Below, in pieces: positions 16,202 through 25,492 of a stretch of DNA of 32,230 nucleotides (the stretch's first letter is position 1; each line of letters opens with the position of its first letter). This DNA comes from NIC37A-2 sp050289625 (GTDB lineage Bacteria; Myxococcota_A; Polyangia; Polyangiales; Polyangiaceae): assembly GCA_050289625.1 (NCBI GenBank), contig JBNKGC010000053.1:1-32230 (forward strand), read 5' to 3'. The notes below the pieces were generated by a model that saw only the letters and a list, made by a program, of their open reading frames with translations, did no database searches and had not been told where the DNA came from. The translations under genes were made by a program, and so were the position numbers.

Positions 16202-19197
16202 TATCGCTTCTCTCCTTTCACGTAGCTCTTCATGCCGCCGAGAGTGGTGATCTGGACCTCGAAGGGCACTCGCTTCCTGAGTTCGTCGAAGTGTCGAGAA
16301 AAGATGCGCATGCGGCGGGCACTCTTGAGCACGAACAGGAGCTCTTGCTCGTTGATCGATTCTTGCGACTCGATGAGCTCGAACACCTTGCGGAACTCTT
16401 CGTCCTCGATCCGCGCTGCCCAGTCGGCACGAGCGGCTGCATCCGCCTGCTCGGCCATGCCGGCCTCGCTCTGGGTCGAACCACGCCGACTGGACGGGGG
16501 CGCGCCCTCCTTCGGTTTGCCCAACCGGCGATTGCGACGCATGTCGAACCACCCATCGACGATCTTGGGCGTGACCTTCTCGGTCGCATCCGGGTGATAG
16601 ACCTCGATGCGCACCTTCTCGTCCGTGTCGCCTTCGATGGAGAACACCACTGTCGCGGCGTCGGCGCTCGGTGGAACCAGAATCGCGCCCGACTCGAGTT
16701 CGCCGGGCGGAGTGACCTCGACCACCTGCGGAAAAGCGTCGAGCACGCTCCCGTCCCGCCCGATGACTCGGAGCGCCAGGCTGATTTTTCGAGGCCCGGC
16801 GAAGCTCAGAAGGCCACTGGACTGTTTCTGCAAACGCACCCGGAGCTCGAGTCGTTCGCGACCTTTCTCGGCCGGAAGCGCGGTGGCGACGACCTCGTAG
16901 TGGGCGGTGCTGGCGCCCACCTTGCTTGCCTTCTCCAGCGCAAGCACAGGGATGACCCGTTCCTGCAGGCTGTTTCCACCATGCACGAAGGGAGCGATCT
17001 TCTCCTTCACCTTCCAGACGGCCGTGTCTTTGCGAAACACGAGATAGGCTTCGGAATCAACGTCGTAGTCCAGCGCGCTGAGAGGGATCTCCAGAGCGTC
17101 GGCCATTCCCGAACGCTCGCGCGAAAGGACGTGACGCCGCTTTGGACTGTCCTTGTATGGGATCCCTTGCGCCGTGGTGTCCTGCAGCAGAAAGCCGTGG
17201 TCCGCCGCCAGCACGAAGCGCGAAACGCCGAGCTGCTGGAGGCGCTGCACCGCTTCCCGGATCTGCACCAGGGTGCGCTCGAAGGTGCCCAGGTGGAAGC
17301 CTTTCTCACCGGCTGAGTCGAGCTCGAGGCTCCTCACGACGATCAAGGGCGAGGAATTCTTGGTGCGGAGCAGCCGCCTGAGCTCGGCCGGGGATGCTTC
17401 GGTCACCTGGCTCAGTTCCACGTGGATGGCCTGCCCGCCCACGCTGCGCGTTTCCATCGCACGGACGCGATCGGCGGGGTCCTTCACCGTGAACTGATCA
17501 CCGCTGCGGAAGCCGCCGAATTCGCGTCCGTTCAGCATGGGACGGAGTCGTCCGCCCGAGCTGACGGGGGCGAGCGCATTCATGCCGACTTCGGTGACGG
17601 TCGGCAGTTCGGCCAGGCGAGCGTTCAGGGAGGTCTTGTACTTTTTGCTGTCGAAGTAGGCGCGCAGCTCTTCGGCCATCTCGTAGCGCATCGCATCGAC
17701 CATGAAGAACGCCACGCGCTCTCCACCTTCGATGATGGGATGAACGAACTGCTCATAGACGCCACGCTGCCGCAGATCGGCACTGGGGAGAGGGCCAAAG
17801 TCCATGCAGAGCTTCGCGAAGGCAGCCGTCAGGGAGTCGGCCCACTTTCGGTACTCCTGGCGCACGGTGTCCCGTGCTTCGCGCAGAGCCGCGTCATCCT
17901 CGAGTTCGGTGCTGTGAAGCTTGTGGAATCGCTGCTCGAAGTGTCGATGACAGCGGTCCACGCGGTAGAGCGTGTCGCGGTACCGATTCATCGCCTCCTC
18001 GAGTGAAACGCAGCCTTTCAGGCCGCTGACGGAAACCTCCAGCTCACGCCCCACCTCAGCGGCCAACCGAATCAGCTCCCAGGTGTGTGAACGGTTCTTG
18101 TCGTGCAGCACCCAGAAGCAGCTTTCCGGGTGACGCTCCGAGGCGTAGCGAGAGGCCGTGCCCCAGTTTCCCAGCTGAAGCGCCGAAAGAGCAGCACCGC
18201 GCACCGCGCCTTCCTCGAAGCGGAAGGTGTCGATGCTGCCGAGTGCCTCCGGCTGGTGACCCCGCCGCTCCTGATCGAGCATGTCCTCGAACTGCCCGGA
18301 GAGCTCTCGGTACTCGTCGGGAAACTGACCGCGCAACTGCTCGACCAGCTTTCGACAGAGCTGAACGATGCTCTTGTCTTGCTCCTGGGCGACTGCGAGC
18401 TCAGGCGTTACCGGAGGCTCGGCGAGATCGGAGACGAACTCCACGGTCATGAGCCAACTCGCAGCGACGAAACGCAGGTCGAGGAGGCGAACGGTCTCCC
18501 CATCTTGTCCATCGACCTTCAGAAACCCGGGCCAAGTCGCTGGCAGACCGATCGCGCGCCCGAGGTGCTCGAGGAACTGCTTCACGTGGTTCGGATCGCT
18601 CAGTCCGGAAGTCAGCGTCGACTGCGCCGAGAAGAGCTCCACCAGAAGAGCCTCGGGGCTGTAGGTCTCGAGACCGACGAGGAAACGATCTTTGTCACCC
18701 GACTGAGCACCAGCCAGCCAGGCATCCGCTTGCTCGAGAGTGGGCGCGGCTTCGCGAAACTTCCGCCCGTCCTCAGGGCGCACGACACCAACGCACGCCT
18801 CTTCAATCAGGGTGTCGAGCGCCTTGCGGTACCGCTTGCCCGCCTTGAAGAGTTCGTAGAGCGGCGTCTCCGAAATGGTCTGCTCGTTGAACCCAGGCAT
18901 GTGAATGAGCACCTTCTCGGGGTGCAGGCCATTGCCGTACTTTTCGAGATCGAGCATCAGCTCGAGGAAGCTGCCGTCGAATCGAAAGACGGGAAACGGA
19001 AAGTCACCGCTCTCTGCACGCGGAACGAGGTCCCCCACGAACTTCGAGTAGTTCCCGTCCGCATCGAGCCAGATGACGAGCCCCTGCGACTTGATCACGC
19101 GGCGCAGCTCGCGTTCGAGGCGGGCCGACGCCGGAGCCAACGAAGCGCTCGGGTTGCTCGGGGCACTGCGCAAAGCTGCCTGCTGAACCTGGTTCAT
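16201..19197 (-). CDS. pglZ: BREX-6 alkaline-phosphatase-superfamily protein PglZ
   Basis: PglZ is a core BREX protein with an alkaline-phosphatase-type metal domain, needed for both host modification and phage exclusion in studied systems. The 998-residue protein is full-length. The PglZ domain begins near residue 495: the metal-binding, nucleophile-side motif is in AFFMVDAMRYEMAEEL (D501), then PTVTEVGMNAL, and the second metal motif is VLAADHGF (D666, H667). The C-terminal part has a beta-rich segment and a short helical tail that includes EEFRKVFELIESQESINEQE. The ATG at 19197 overlaps the stop of the upstream AbiEii-like toxin gene by 4 nt (ATGA), so PglZ synthesis is tied to translation of the toxin-antitoxin module. 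It is followed by brxD with a 1-nt overlap. Confidence 0.95.
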   Translation of the reverse strand: MNQVQQAALRSAPSNPSASLAPASARLERELRRVIKSQGLVIWLDADGNYSKFVGDLVPRAESGDFPFPVFRFDGSFLELMLDLEKYGNGLHPEKVLIHMPGFNEQTISETPLYELFKAGKRYRKALDTLIEEACVGVVRPEDGRKFREAAPTLEQADAWLAGAQSGDKDRFLVGLETYSPEALLVELFSAQSTLTSGLSDPNHVKQFLEHLGRAIGLPATWPGFLKVDGQDGETVRLLDLRFVAASWLMTVEFVSDLAEPPVTPELAVAQEQDKSIVQLCRKLVEQLRGQFPDEYRELSGQFEDMLDQERRGHQPEALGSIDTFRFEEGAVRGAALSALQLGNWGTASRYASERHPESCFWVLHDKNRSHTWELIRLAAEVGRELEVSVSGLKGCVSLEEAMNRYRDTLYRVDRCHRHFEQRFHKLHSTELEDDAALREARDTVRQEYRKWADSLTAAFAKLCMDFGPLPSADLRQRGVYEQFVHPIIEGGERVAFFMVDAMRYEMAEELRAYFDSKKYKTSLNARLAELPTVTEVGMNALAPVSSGGRLRPMLNGREFGGFRSGDQFTVKDPADRVRAMETRSVGGQAIHVELSQVTEASPAELRRLLRTKNSSPLIVVRSLELDSAGEKGFHLGTFERTLVQIREAVQRLQQLGVSRFVLAADHGFLLQDTTAQGIPYKDSPKRRHVLSRERSGMADALEIPLSALDYDVDSEAYLVFRKDTAVWKVKEKIAPFVHGGNSLQERVIPVLALEKASKVGASTAHYEVVATALPAEKGRERLELRVRLQKQSSGLLSFAGPRKISLALRVIGRDGSVLDAFPQVVEVTPPGELESGAILVPPSADAATVVFSIEGDTDEKVRIEVYHPDATEKVTPKIVDGWFDMRRNRRLGKPKEGAPPSSRRGSTQSEAGMAEQADAAARADWAARIEDEEFRKVFELIESQESINEQELLFVLKSARRMRIFSRHFDELRKRVPFEVQITTLGGMKSYVKGEKR

Positions 19198-20057
19198 TTC
19201 TTTTCCTCGACGATTCGTTCGACTGCTCGAAGCAACTGTCTCACGTAGGCGACGGATTCACCTTGAATGTTCTCGTCGAGGTCCTCCGTCAAAAAGCGCG
19301 CGGTGCGTGTCGGACCAATGGAATCCGGCTCCGCAAAATCTTCGTCCAGAAACTGAAGCGCCTCCCGAGCCTTCGCGTCGTCCATGAGTGCGGCAAGCGC
19401 CTCCGCAATCGCGTCGACGCCAGCAGCGTAGCTGCGCAGGACGTAATAAAGGTCGTAAGCGTCCTTGTTTTCGCCGCGACCCCGCAGAGCGAGAGCCTTC
19501 AGCACGATGTAGGCGCCCGGCCCGCAAACTTGGATCGTTCTCGTAGCGCTCTCCCCGAAGAGGGTCTGCCCACTCAAAGGCACGGCGACTCGATCGCGGA
19601 AGGCCAGGTGAAGACCGGGCGTGATGAAAGCAGCAAAGTCCTGCTCGAGGTCACGAATCCCTCCGCCCTTGTCCCCTTCGAGAGTTGGGGCAATGAGGAA
19701 GTCAATCGTGACCGTTCCGCCGTGGTCGATCACCCATCGTTGGCGGGACGGATTTCCCTTCTCGTTGGTGTCAGGCCGAAAACCAGCGCCCCGCAGACGC
19801 TCCCCCACTGCCTTGTAGCGCTCCTGGTCCAGCAGCACGACGGAGAGCCCAATGTCCAGGTCCATCGTCCCCACATGGGTTGTCACGTCGGGGGGCAGAT
19901 GGTCTTGATCGATGAGCAGACTCGGGACGAGACCGCCGACCAAAACCAGATCCTCCATGAGGTCGCCCAGCTTGGTGGCCACGTAGAGGCAAGTGGCGCG
20001 CACCAATGAAGTCTGAACACCGGCATACCCGGAGGCGCTGGTCGGCTTACTCCGCAT
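19194..20057 (-). CDS. AbiEii-like nucleotidyltransferase toxin
   Basis: A 287-residue protein of the AbiEii/AbiGii nucleotidyltransferase family, the toxin of AbiE-type modules. The active-site pattern is visible: GG at 41-42 in LVLVGGLVPSLLID, D66 and D68 in MDLDIGL, the third Asp in VTIDFLIAP, and the C-terminal KALALRGRGENKDAYDLYYV, which corresponds to the family's K-x4-R-x4-KDxxDL signature. Its gene overlaps the end of the AbiEi-like gene by 11 nt and overlaps pglZ by 4 nt, so it sits between an antitoxin and a BREX core gene in one translationally coupled operon. Relatives modify tRNA or other nucleic acids with nucleotides; the substrate here is unknown. Confidence 0.85.
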   Translation of the reverse strand: MRSKPTSASGYAGVQTSLVRATCLYVATKLGDLMEDLVLVGGLVPSLLIDQDHLPPDVTTHVGTMDLDIGLSVVLLDQERYKAVGERLRGAGFRPDTNEKGNPSRQRWVIDHGGTVTIDFLIAPTLEGDKGGGIRDLEQDFAAFITPGLHLAFRDRVAVPLSGQTLFGESATRTIQVCGPGAYIVLKALALRGRGENKDAYDLYYVLRSYAAGVDAIAEALAALMDDAKAREALQFLDEDFAEPDSIGPTRTARFLTEDLDENIQGESVAYVRQLLRAVERIVEEKK

Positions 20058-21093
20058 CGCCGCTCCAATTCAGCTGCGTGCCCCGGAGGTGTTCGGCTGC
20101 TTCAGAGGCTCGTTCGGGCTGAGCCTTGAGGTCCATGTAGATCTGCACGGGATGGGCGCACATGACGCCATCTTCCTCCCCTCGACCGTCAAAAACCCCA
20201 TCGTCGTTGGGCCGAACCAGCCAAGTATTGGCACCCTTCTCCGTGGGAACGAAGGAGAGCGCGTCATGGAGCGCTTCGCTCGGCTCCTCACGCACGTAGA
20301 CCGTGGCCGTCCTGAAAGTAGCAAACTTGTCGACGAACCAGGCTCCGGCCAGACCGGTGGCGACATACGATTCCGGGGCGAGGGCGGCGGCGATCTTTCG
20401 GATCGCTTCCTCCCCACTTCGCACCGGCATCACCCCCTTGATGATGCGGTGCTTGGAAAATTCGTATTGAGCGCGCCAAACGTCGAGCAACGTATCCCTA
20501 CTGTGAACGAAGTATTGGTCGCCCCGCAGGTAAACGAACCCTTGTTCCCGCAGGCGTTTGAGCACACGACTGGCGTAACCCTTGTCGAGCCGGGTTGACT
20601 CGGTCAGCTGTTGCTGCGTCCAGCCGGCGTCACCATGCATCAGGAGCCAACGTGCAATTCGTGACGCCTTGGGAGAAAAAACCGAGGAAGGCCGACCGGT
20701 TCGTTTGAATTGGTTCGGCCTCCCCTCGATCAAGACGCGGAGGCCCGGTGCATCGATGTCTGCATTGCCCGAAAGATCGAACCAACCGACCCGTCGCTCC
20801 GCGCAGAGCTGTTTCCCGACTGGTCCCATGAACGATGTGGCGACCAACGGAATCACCTCGGGGTGCGCACGCCGATATTCCTCGACTTGGTGAAGCGCTT
20901 TTTGAATGGCAGCGGCGTCGCTCGACCGCTTCATCTCCACGGCGAGCTTCAGCGAGTCGTTCTCCAAAAGAAAATCCACCGCCCCCCGTCGTGGGGCCTC
21001 AGTGAGTCGCCACTTCGTGGCCGTGCCCAGGAGAGAGCGCAGGGCCGCGATGGCCCGTCGCTCTTCGTCGTTCCCCGAAGCAGTCGCGACCAT
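20047..21093 (-). CDS. AbiEi-like antitoxin/regulator with PD-(D/E)xK-like N-terminal domain
   Basis: A 348-residue protein in the antitoxin position of an AbiE module. Residues 1-130 resemble a restriction-endonuclease-like fold: AVD (D40) in GAVDFLLEND followed by KLAVEMKRS (E53, K55), a D-x12-ExK arrangement. Residues about 136-190 form a winged helix (SRIARWLLMHGDAGWTQQQL, LDKGYASRVLKRLREQGFV). The rest matches the AbiEi C-terminal half (YVATGLAGAWFVDKFATFRT, HPVQIYMDLKAQPERASEAA). AbiEi proteins bind inverted repeats in their own promoter and repress it. A perfect palindrome (21111-21132) lies 18 nt upstream of this ATG. Whether the N-terminal domain is catalytic or structural is unknown; similar domains are present in some long AbiEi relatives. 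Confidence 0.8.
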   Translation of the reverse strand: MVATASGNDEERRAIAALRSLLGTATKWRLTEAPRRGAVDFLLENDSLKLAVEMKRSSDAAAIQKALHQVEEYRRAHPEVIPLVATSFMGPVGKQLCAERRVGWFDLSGNADIDAPGLRVLIEGRPNQFKRTGRPSSVFSPKASRIARWLLMHGDAGWTQQQLTESTRLDKGYASRVLKRLREQGFVYLRGDQYFVHSRDTLLDVWRAQYEFSKHRIIKGVMPVRSGEEAIRKIAAALAPESYVATGLAGAWFVDKFATFRTATVYVREEPSEALHDALSFVPTEKGANTWLVRPNDDGVFDGRGEEDGVMCAHPVQIYMDLKAQPERASEAAEHLRGTQLNWSGDAE

Positions 21094-21185
21094 GGTTGAC
21101 TAAATGGCCCAGGTTGACCCACGGGTCAACCTTTATGGTTTAGGCAACTTCTGCCCAGTCCCGCGGAGTTTCCCTGCGCCTTCAC
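21094..21185. other. promoter gap between pglX and the AbiEi-like gene
   Basis: The gap of 92 nt includes the palindrome at 21111-21132 and a possible -10 (minus-strand TTTAGT) 5 nt before the ATG. It is the only sizeable gap in the second half of the BREX locus, so transcription of AbiEi-AbiEii-pglZ-brxD-brxHI probably starts here. Confidence 0.6.
21111..21132 (-). promoter_or_regulatory. perfect palindromic operator upstream of the AbiEi-like gene
   Basis: Arms AGGTTGACCC and GGGTCAACCT (10 bp each) with a 2-nt centre. On the minus strand a TTGACC inside it is a good -35 hexamer. Position and perfection fit an AbiEi binding site. A further GGTTGAC half-site is at 21094-21100. Confidence 0.7.
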
Positions 21186-24100
21186 CTAGCCGACCCTCAA
21201 CTGGGGGTCCGACGAGTTCTCGTCGGGGAGAGCCTCGTTCTTCTCCGCCTTCTTCCGATTGCGCTCGCGGCGCTGCTCTTCTTTGGCGCGGATCTCTTCG
21301 GCTTCTTGGGGGTGGTCGCGGAGGAAGGCTTCGCGGTGCTTGTCCGAGGCGCCGCGGGGGCCGTAGTTCGTGCCGTCACCCCAGGTGGTTCCGTCACCCC
21401 AGTGAGGACCTTCATCAATCGTGAAGTCGGGGCCGATCTCGTCTTGGAGGCGGAGCTCCCAGGCGTAGGCTTTGGCCGGGTGGTACTTCCAGAAGCAGCC
21501 GTGGGCGACGCCGAGGCTGGGGTCTTTTCGGCACTTCTCGTCGACGCGGGTGGGGAAGTAGCGGGCGGCGAGGTGCGCCCAGTCGTAGTCCTTGCGGCCT
21601 TCGGCGGTGCAGAGCTCCTTCCACCACTTCTTGGGGTCCTTCCATTGCGGAAGCAGGAGGGGCCACAGGGCGGCGGAGTTGATCATCACGCCGTCGTCGA
21701 GATCCATGCGGAACGGCGCGTCGATTTCGCGCGGGGCGCACCCGTTCTTCGAGTTCGATGCGTCCGTGGGGGGCGCGCCCTTCTCGGCAATCTGCGTCAC
21801 ATCCCGGATAGACTGCTCCAGTTCTTCGAAGAGCTTCTGGCTCTTGGAATACTGCTTTTCGGCGGCGGCCTGAGCCTTCTTGTCGCTGCTGGCGCGCGCC
21901 TGGTTCAGATCGTTGATTTCGCCCTGGAGCTTTTCGCGCGCGGGGTGCAGGTGATGGGCGAGCAATGCCTGAAGGGTACTTTCCGCCCAGCGGTGAATGC
22001 TCACCCAGGCGACGAAGCTGCGCTTTTCGCTACTGAGCGGAAAGTAGATGGGGCGGTTTTCGTAGAGCCCCTTGTGGTAGGCGAAGAAGTCTTTGCGGAG
22101 CCACTCGCTGAGCGACGTCTTCTTGCCTCCGGTGATGGCTGCCGAGTGCTCTGACCACGCCTGTTCGATGCGCGCGAAGGCAGGGTGCTTCGAGCTGTCC
22201 TGGAGATTGGGCGCGGCGGAGAGGAAAAGAATGCCGTCGGGGAGAATTTCCTGACCTGCGGGCAGCGGACTGGGCTCGATGTTCGGGACTTCGAGTCCAT
22301 CTTCGTCTTGGGCCCCGGCAAAGCTGGGGGCGCCTGCACTCGACCGAGCCTTCGCCTGAGTCCGGCTGGAGGGAGAAGCACCTGCGCTCGACCTACCGAG
22401 GGCGGCTGGGTCGGCGGCGGTGCTGGGGCCGTCTCCGTCGGTCTCGGGTCGCGCGGCGGGGTCGAGACTCAGGTCCAAAATGCCTTCGCCATTTTCGCCG
22501 AAGCGGCCGAGAGCGACGCCGATGGCGAAGGAGACGAAGGTGGTCGGATCCGGCGGGTTAAACTCTTCTTCGTAGGGCGGGAGCGGTTCATCCTTGGGGC
22601 GATCGACCGCGCGTTGAGCCCAATCTTGCGCGTAGCGCCAGGGGGAGGGGCCGGGGCTTTTGAATTCGACGGAGGGTTCGCGGTGGGATTCGTGGCGGGT
22701 GAAGGCTGTCTCTACCCGCCGAACGATAGGGGCTGCTCCCGCGATGTTCGCAACCGACATTCGTTGCACATCCGCTACTTGAAAATGCACTCCCGGATTC
22801 AGCGAGCTCAGAAGCTGGAGGGCCTTATCGGTATTCATGGAACACAGGAGTTGGGCACGCCCGCCTTCTTGTGTCGGGAACACGGAACTCCCCATATCGC
22901 CAAACACAGACACGTGCCGGTGTAGTCGGGCCCGGAAACTCGATCCTATCATCGAGAAGGCAATTCCAAGACGGAGGTAGTCTCGAACGTTTTGGAGACG
23001 AACGCCCTTTCGAGGTGTACTGAAATGCGTTGATTTCCAGCCGACTATTGCCCCACTTTGCCACGAAGCTCAGTGGCTCGAACCAGGCAGTTCCCTTGCC
23101 TCCCATTATGAGCGGAAACCACTCGCTGGATTGTGAAGCGACGGGCCGTCCTAGGGAACTAGTCAAATTGCCGCTGAGCACTTCCCACGGACGGCGCGTG
23201 AAGCGGACATCATCCCCCGTACAGAGTCCCTTCCTTACAGGCGCCACCTCCCCCAACTTCGGCGCCTTCACGTACTCATCGAGAAACGTCTCGTCCCACC
23301 AGTAGACCAAGGGCGTCCCCTCGATTCCCGAGAGCTTCGCCACGTCAAACTCGAAGCGACCGACTTGGGCGAGCAACGCGGCTTTCTTGCGTGAGGTTCG
23401 ACCACTGTCGCGTGACTTGTCATCCAACGGCGTCGGCTGAACAGCCACCGCTGTCTGATGCTCCGTGTGCCGCTTCGCAAACAGGCTCATCGATGCGGCA
23501 ACCACCTCATCGGGAATGTCCTCAAAACCTCCGCGGTCGATGTCACCGAGAACTACAAGGTCGTTCTCCGCGAGCAGCCCCTCGCGCAGCTCCTGATAAC
23601 TGCTCAAAAACATCCACCCGCGCATCGTCAGAAGCGCACTCACGCCCCCCCGCTTCGCTAGCTCCAGCCCCCGCTCCAAGAAGCACGCGTACAGGTCCGC
23701 CTTGGAGCGCGGGTAGTGTCTTCTCGACGATCGCCCGAGCGATCTCTTCGTCACTGAGGTCCCCGCCCTTCCCCTCAGCAGCCCGGTGGCGCGCCTCTTC
23801 GCGATAGAGCGCCGCCAAAAGGTCGAAGGCGATGACCAGGAAGTGCCCCGAGCCGCACGCTGGATCGAGCAGCTTCAGCTCCCCGAGTGAATCGGGCGCC
23901 GCCGCTGGAGCGTCTTCCGGCATCGGCTGAGGCACCCTGTACTTCCAGTGGTGCTCCAGGTTCCCGTCTTGTCCAGCCGGGTGGATCGGCATCAAGGCAT
24001 CGGGCGCGACCTCGCCGGCCTCACGCTTCGCTCGCCACTCCGCGCGGCGCGCGTCCAAGCCTTCGCGCACCTGCTCGAAGTCCGGTGTCCAGCCGTGCTT

Positions 24101-24784
24101 TTTGCACATGGCCAGCCACGTCTGCCCCAGGCTGTTTTGGAGCAGCCACTCGACCATGTAGCGCTCGGTGAACATCTGCGTCTTCGACGCGATTTCGTGC
24201 GGCTCGATCTTGCCGCCGCCGTTGATCTTGTCGTCGAGCGCCTCACGCTCCGGATCGTTCCAAAACTGGTACACCCACCCGAGCGTCGTATCGTCTCGCC
24301 ACACGGAATGGAGCGCGGGCGCATTGAGCGCCTCGACCACCTCGCGCAGCGTCGCCGCAGGAACGGGAAACAGGCTCGTGAGCCCCACCTTCCCGAACAC
24401 CCCCGGCAGCTCCACCGAGAGCTCGTCGAACACGAGTTGGAGCAGCGCCCAGTACCCCTTGGTGTCGTCGCCCGAGTGGCGACACAGAGCTCCCGCGTAG
24501 TCCTGGAACTCCCGATACCCGGGGCTCTTCCACCCACCCGAAACGATCGCCGGCTGACTCAGCTGGCCCGCCTCCATGATGCGGAGGATGACCAGCCGAT
24601 TGATGAGCGTGTGCGCCGCTTCCTTCACCGCTTGGGCGAGGTAGCGGTCACGGAGCTCCTTCAGCAGCTTGTCGCCCGGCTTCTTGGCTTCGCCCTTTTT
24701 ATTCTGTGGCCAATCCGCGCGGCTCTGCTCGTCGGCCCACGCTTCGAGGCGCTCGCGCCTCTGCGCCTTGGCTTCAGGGAGGGC
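21186..24784 (-). pseudogene. pglX: BREX-6 adenine-specific methyltransferase PglX, disrupted
   Basis: PglX methylates an adenine in the BREX site to mark host DNA. Three blocks in different frames add up to about 1200 residues. Block 1 (24784 to ~23720) has the conserved helical start (LLKELRDRYLAQAVKEAAHT, LINRLVILRIME) and motif I LLDPACGSGHFLV. Block 2 (~23720 to ~23006) resumes at RHYPRSKADLYACFLERGLE and LLTMRGWMFLSSYQELREGL, which in the family follows the NPPY motif. Block 3 (to 21186) has VRLQNVRDYLRLGIAFSMIG and the target-recognition and C-terminal regions. Between blocks 1 and 2 the NPPY segment is missing. Between blocks 2 and 3 there is a one-base shift at a CCC run (23005-23007, plus strand). 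No ATG or GTG exists between the TGA at 24785-24787 and codon 53. As given it cannot encode an active enzyme. Confidence 0.88.
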
Positions 24785-25492
24785 TCATTCAGCGGTGGCA
24801 GCGAGCGCGCCAAGGCGCTGCAAGAGTCGGGGCAAGCGCGCTTGACTGGTCGGGTCGGGCGGAAGATGTCCGGGAAGGGCCGCAAGAAAGCCATCGTCCG
24901 CCAACAAGGAAGCGATGGCTTCGGCGCAGAATCTTTGCAGGGCGGGTGGCGCGTCCTTCATCTCCTCGAGCAGCTCGGCTCGGCCATCGACGAGCACGAC
25001 CAGGTCCTCGAGATCGTGGTGGTAGTAGTCGCCATCCCCGCGTCCCTGAAATGAGTCGAGTTTGGTTGCTAGGTAGTGGGGGGCGTCGATCACACGGAGC
25101 TGCCCAGCGGCAGATTCCAGGCTTTTCGCAGTGGCGAAAGCGCTCGGGTACCAGCGGTTCGAAAAGCCGAAAATGCTCGCGTTCAGGGGCATGACGTCCA
25201 CGGGGAGATCTTGCCCATCTGCACTCGCCCTCCGCAGGAGGTAGCGACAAATGGGTGCGCCTTCCGTCATGTCCTCGCGAAACCCCAGCTTGCGGAGCCG
25301 TGCGCTGAGGTCAGCGTGTTTTACGCGCGATCCGGAGTCGACGATGATGTCGACGTCCCGCGTGGGACGGACGCCGGGAACCGTCGGATCGGTGACCAAC
25401 AGGCTTCGCACCATCCCTCCCACGAACACCACATCGGGACGTAGATCGTCGAGCTTCTCGGCGACCGTCAGGATCTCGGGCGGGACGTTCAC
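24785..25492 (-). CDS. nucleotidyltransferase toxin of the brxC-pglX module (AbiEii/DUF6036-like)
   Basis: A 235-residue minimal nucleotidyltransferase. Motifs: GG at 25-26 in VVFVGGMVRSLLV, D46 and D48 in PTRDVDIIVD, the third Asp in DLPVDVMPLN, and a C-terminal ATKLDSFQGRGDGDYYHHDL followed by EDLVVLVDGR, like the K-R-KD-DL signature of AbiEii proteins. The GTG at 25492 overlaps the stop of the HTH gene by 4 nt (GTGA). This start is preferred over a much longer open frame because upstream residues are the Arg/Ser-rich shadow of the HTH gene. Its stop TGA is followed at once, in the same frame, by pglX coding sequence. It differs clearly in sequence from the second nucleotidyltransferase at 19194-20057. 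Confidence 0.82.
   Translation of the reverse strand: MNVPPEILTVAEKLDDLRPDVVFVGGMVRSLLVTDPTVPGVRPTRDVDIIVDSGSRVKHADLSARLRKLGFREDMTEGAPICRYLLRRASADGQDLPVDVMPLNASIFGFSNRWYPSAFATAKSLESAAGQLRVIDAPHYLATKLDSFQGRGDGDYYHHDLEDLVVLVDGRAELLEEMKDAPPALQRFCAEAIASLLADDGFLAALPGHLPPDPTSQARLPRLLQRLGALAATAE

Noticed and set aside
16202..16552. Upstream extension of brxD to 552 residues
   Set aside because: The extension overlaps the pglZ C-terminus in another frame and shows no family similarity. The TAATG-coupled ATG at 16201 is the natural start.
22560..22600. FNPPDPTTF in pglX as the missing NPPY motif
   Set aside because: It lies in the C-terminal region, hundreds of residues after the target-recognition part, and lacks the aromatic residue directly after PP. 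It cannot replace motif IV between motif I and the SKADLY block.
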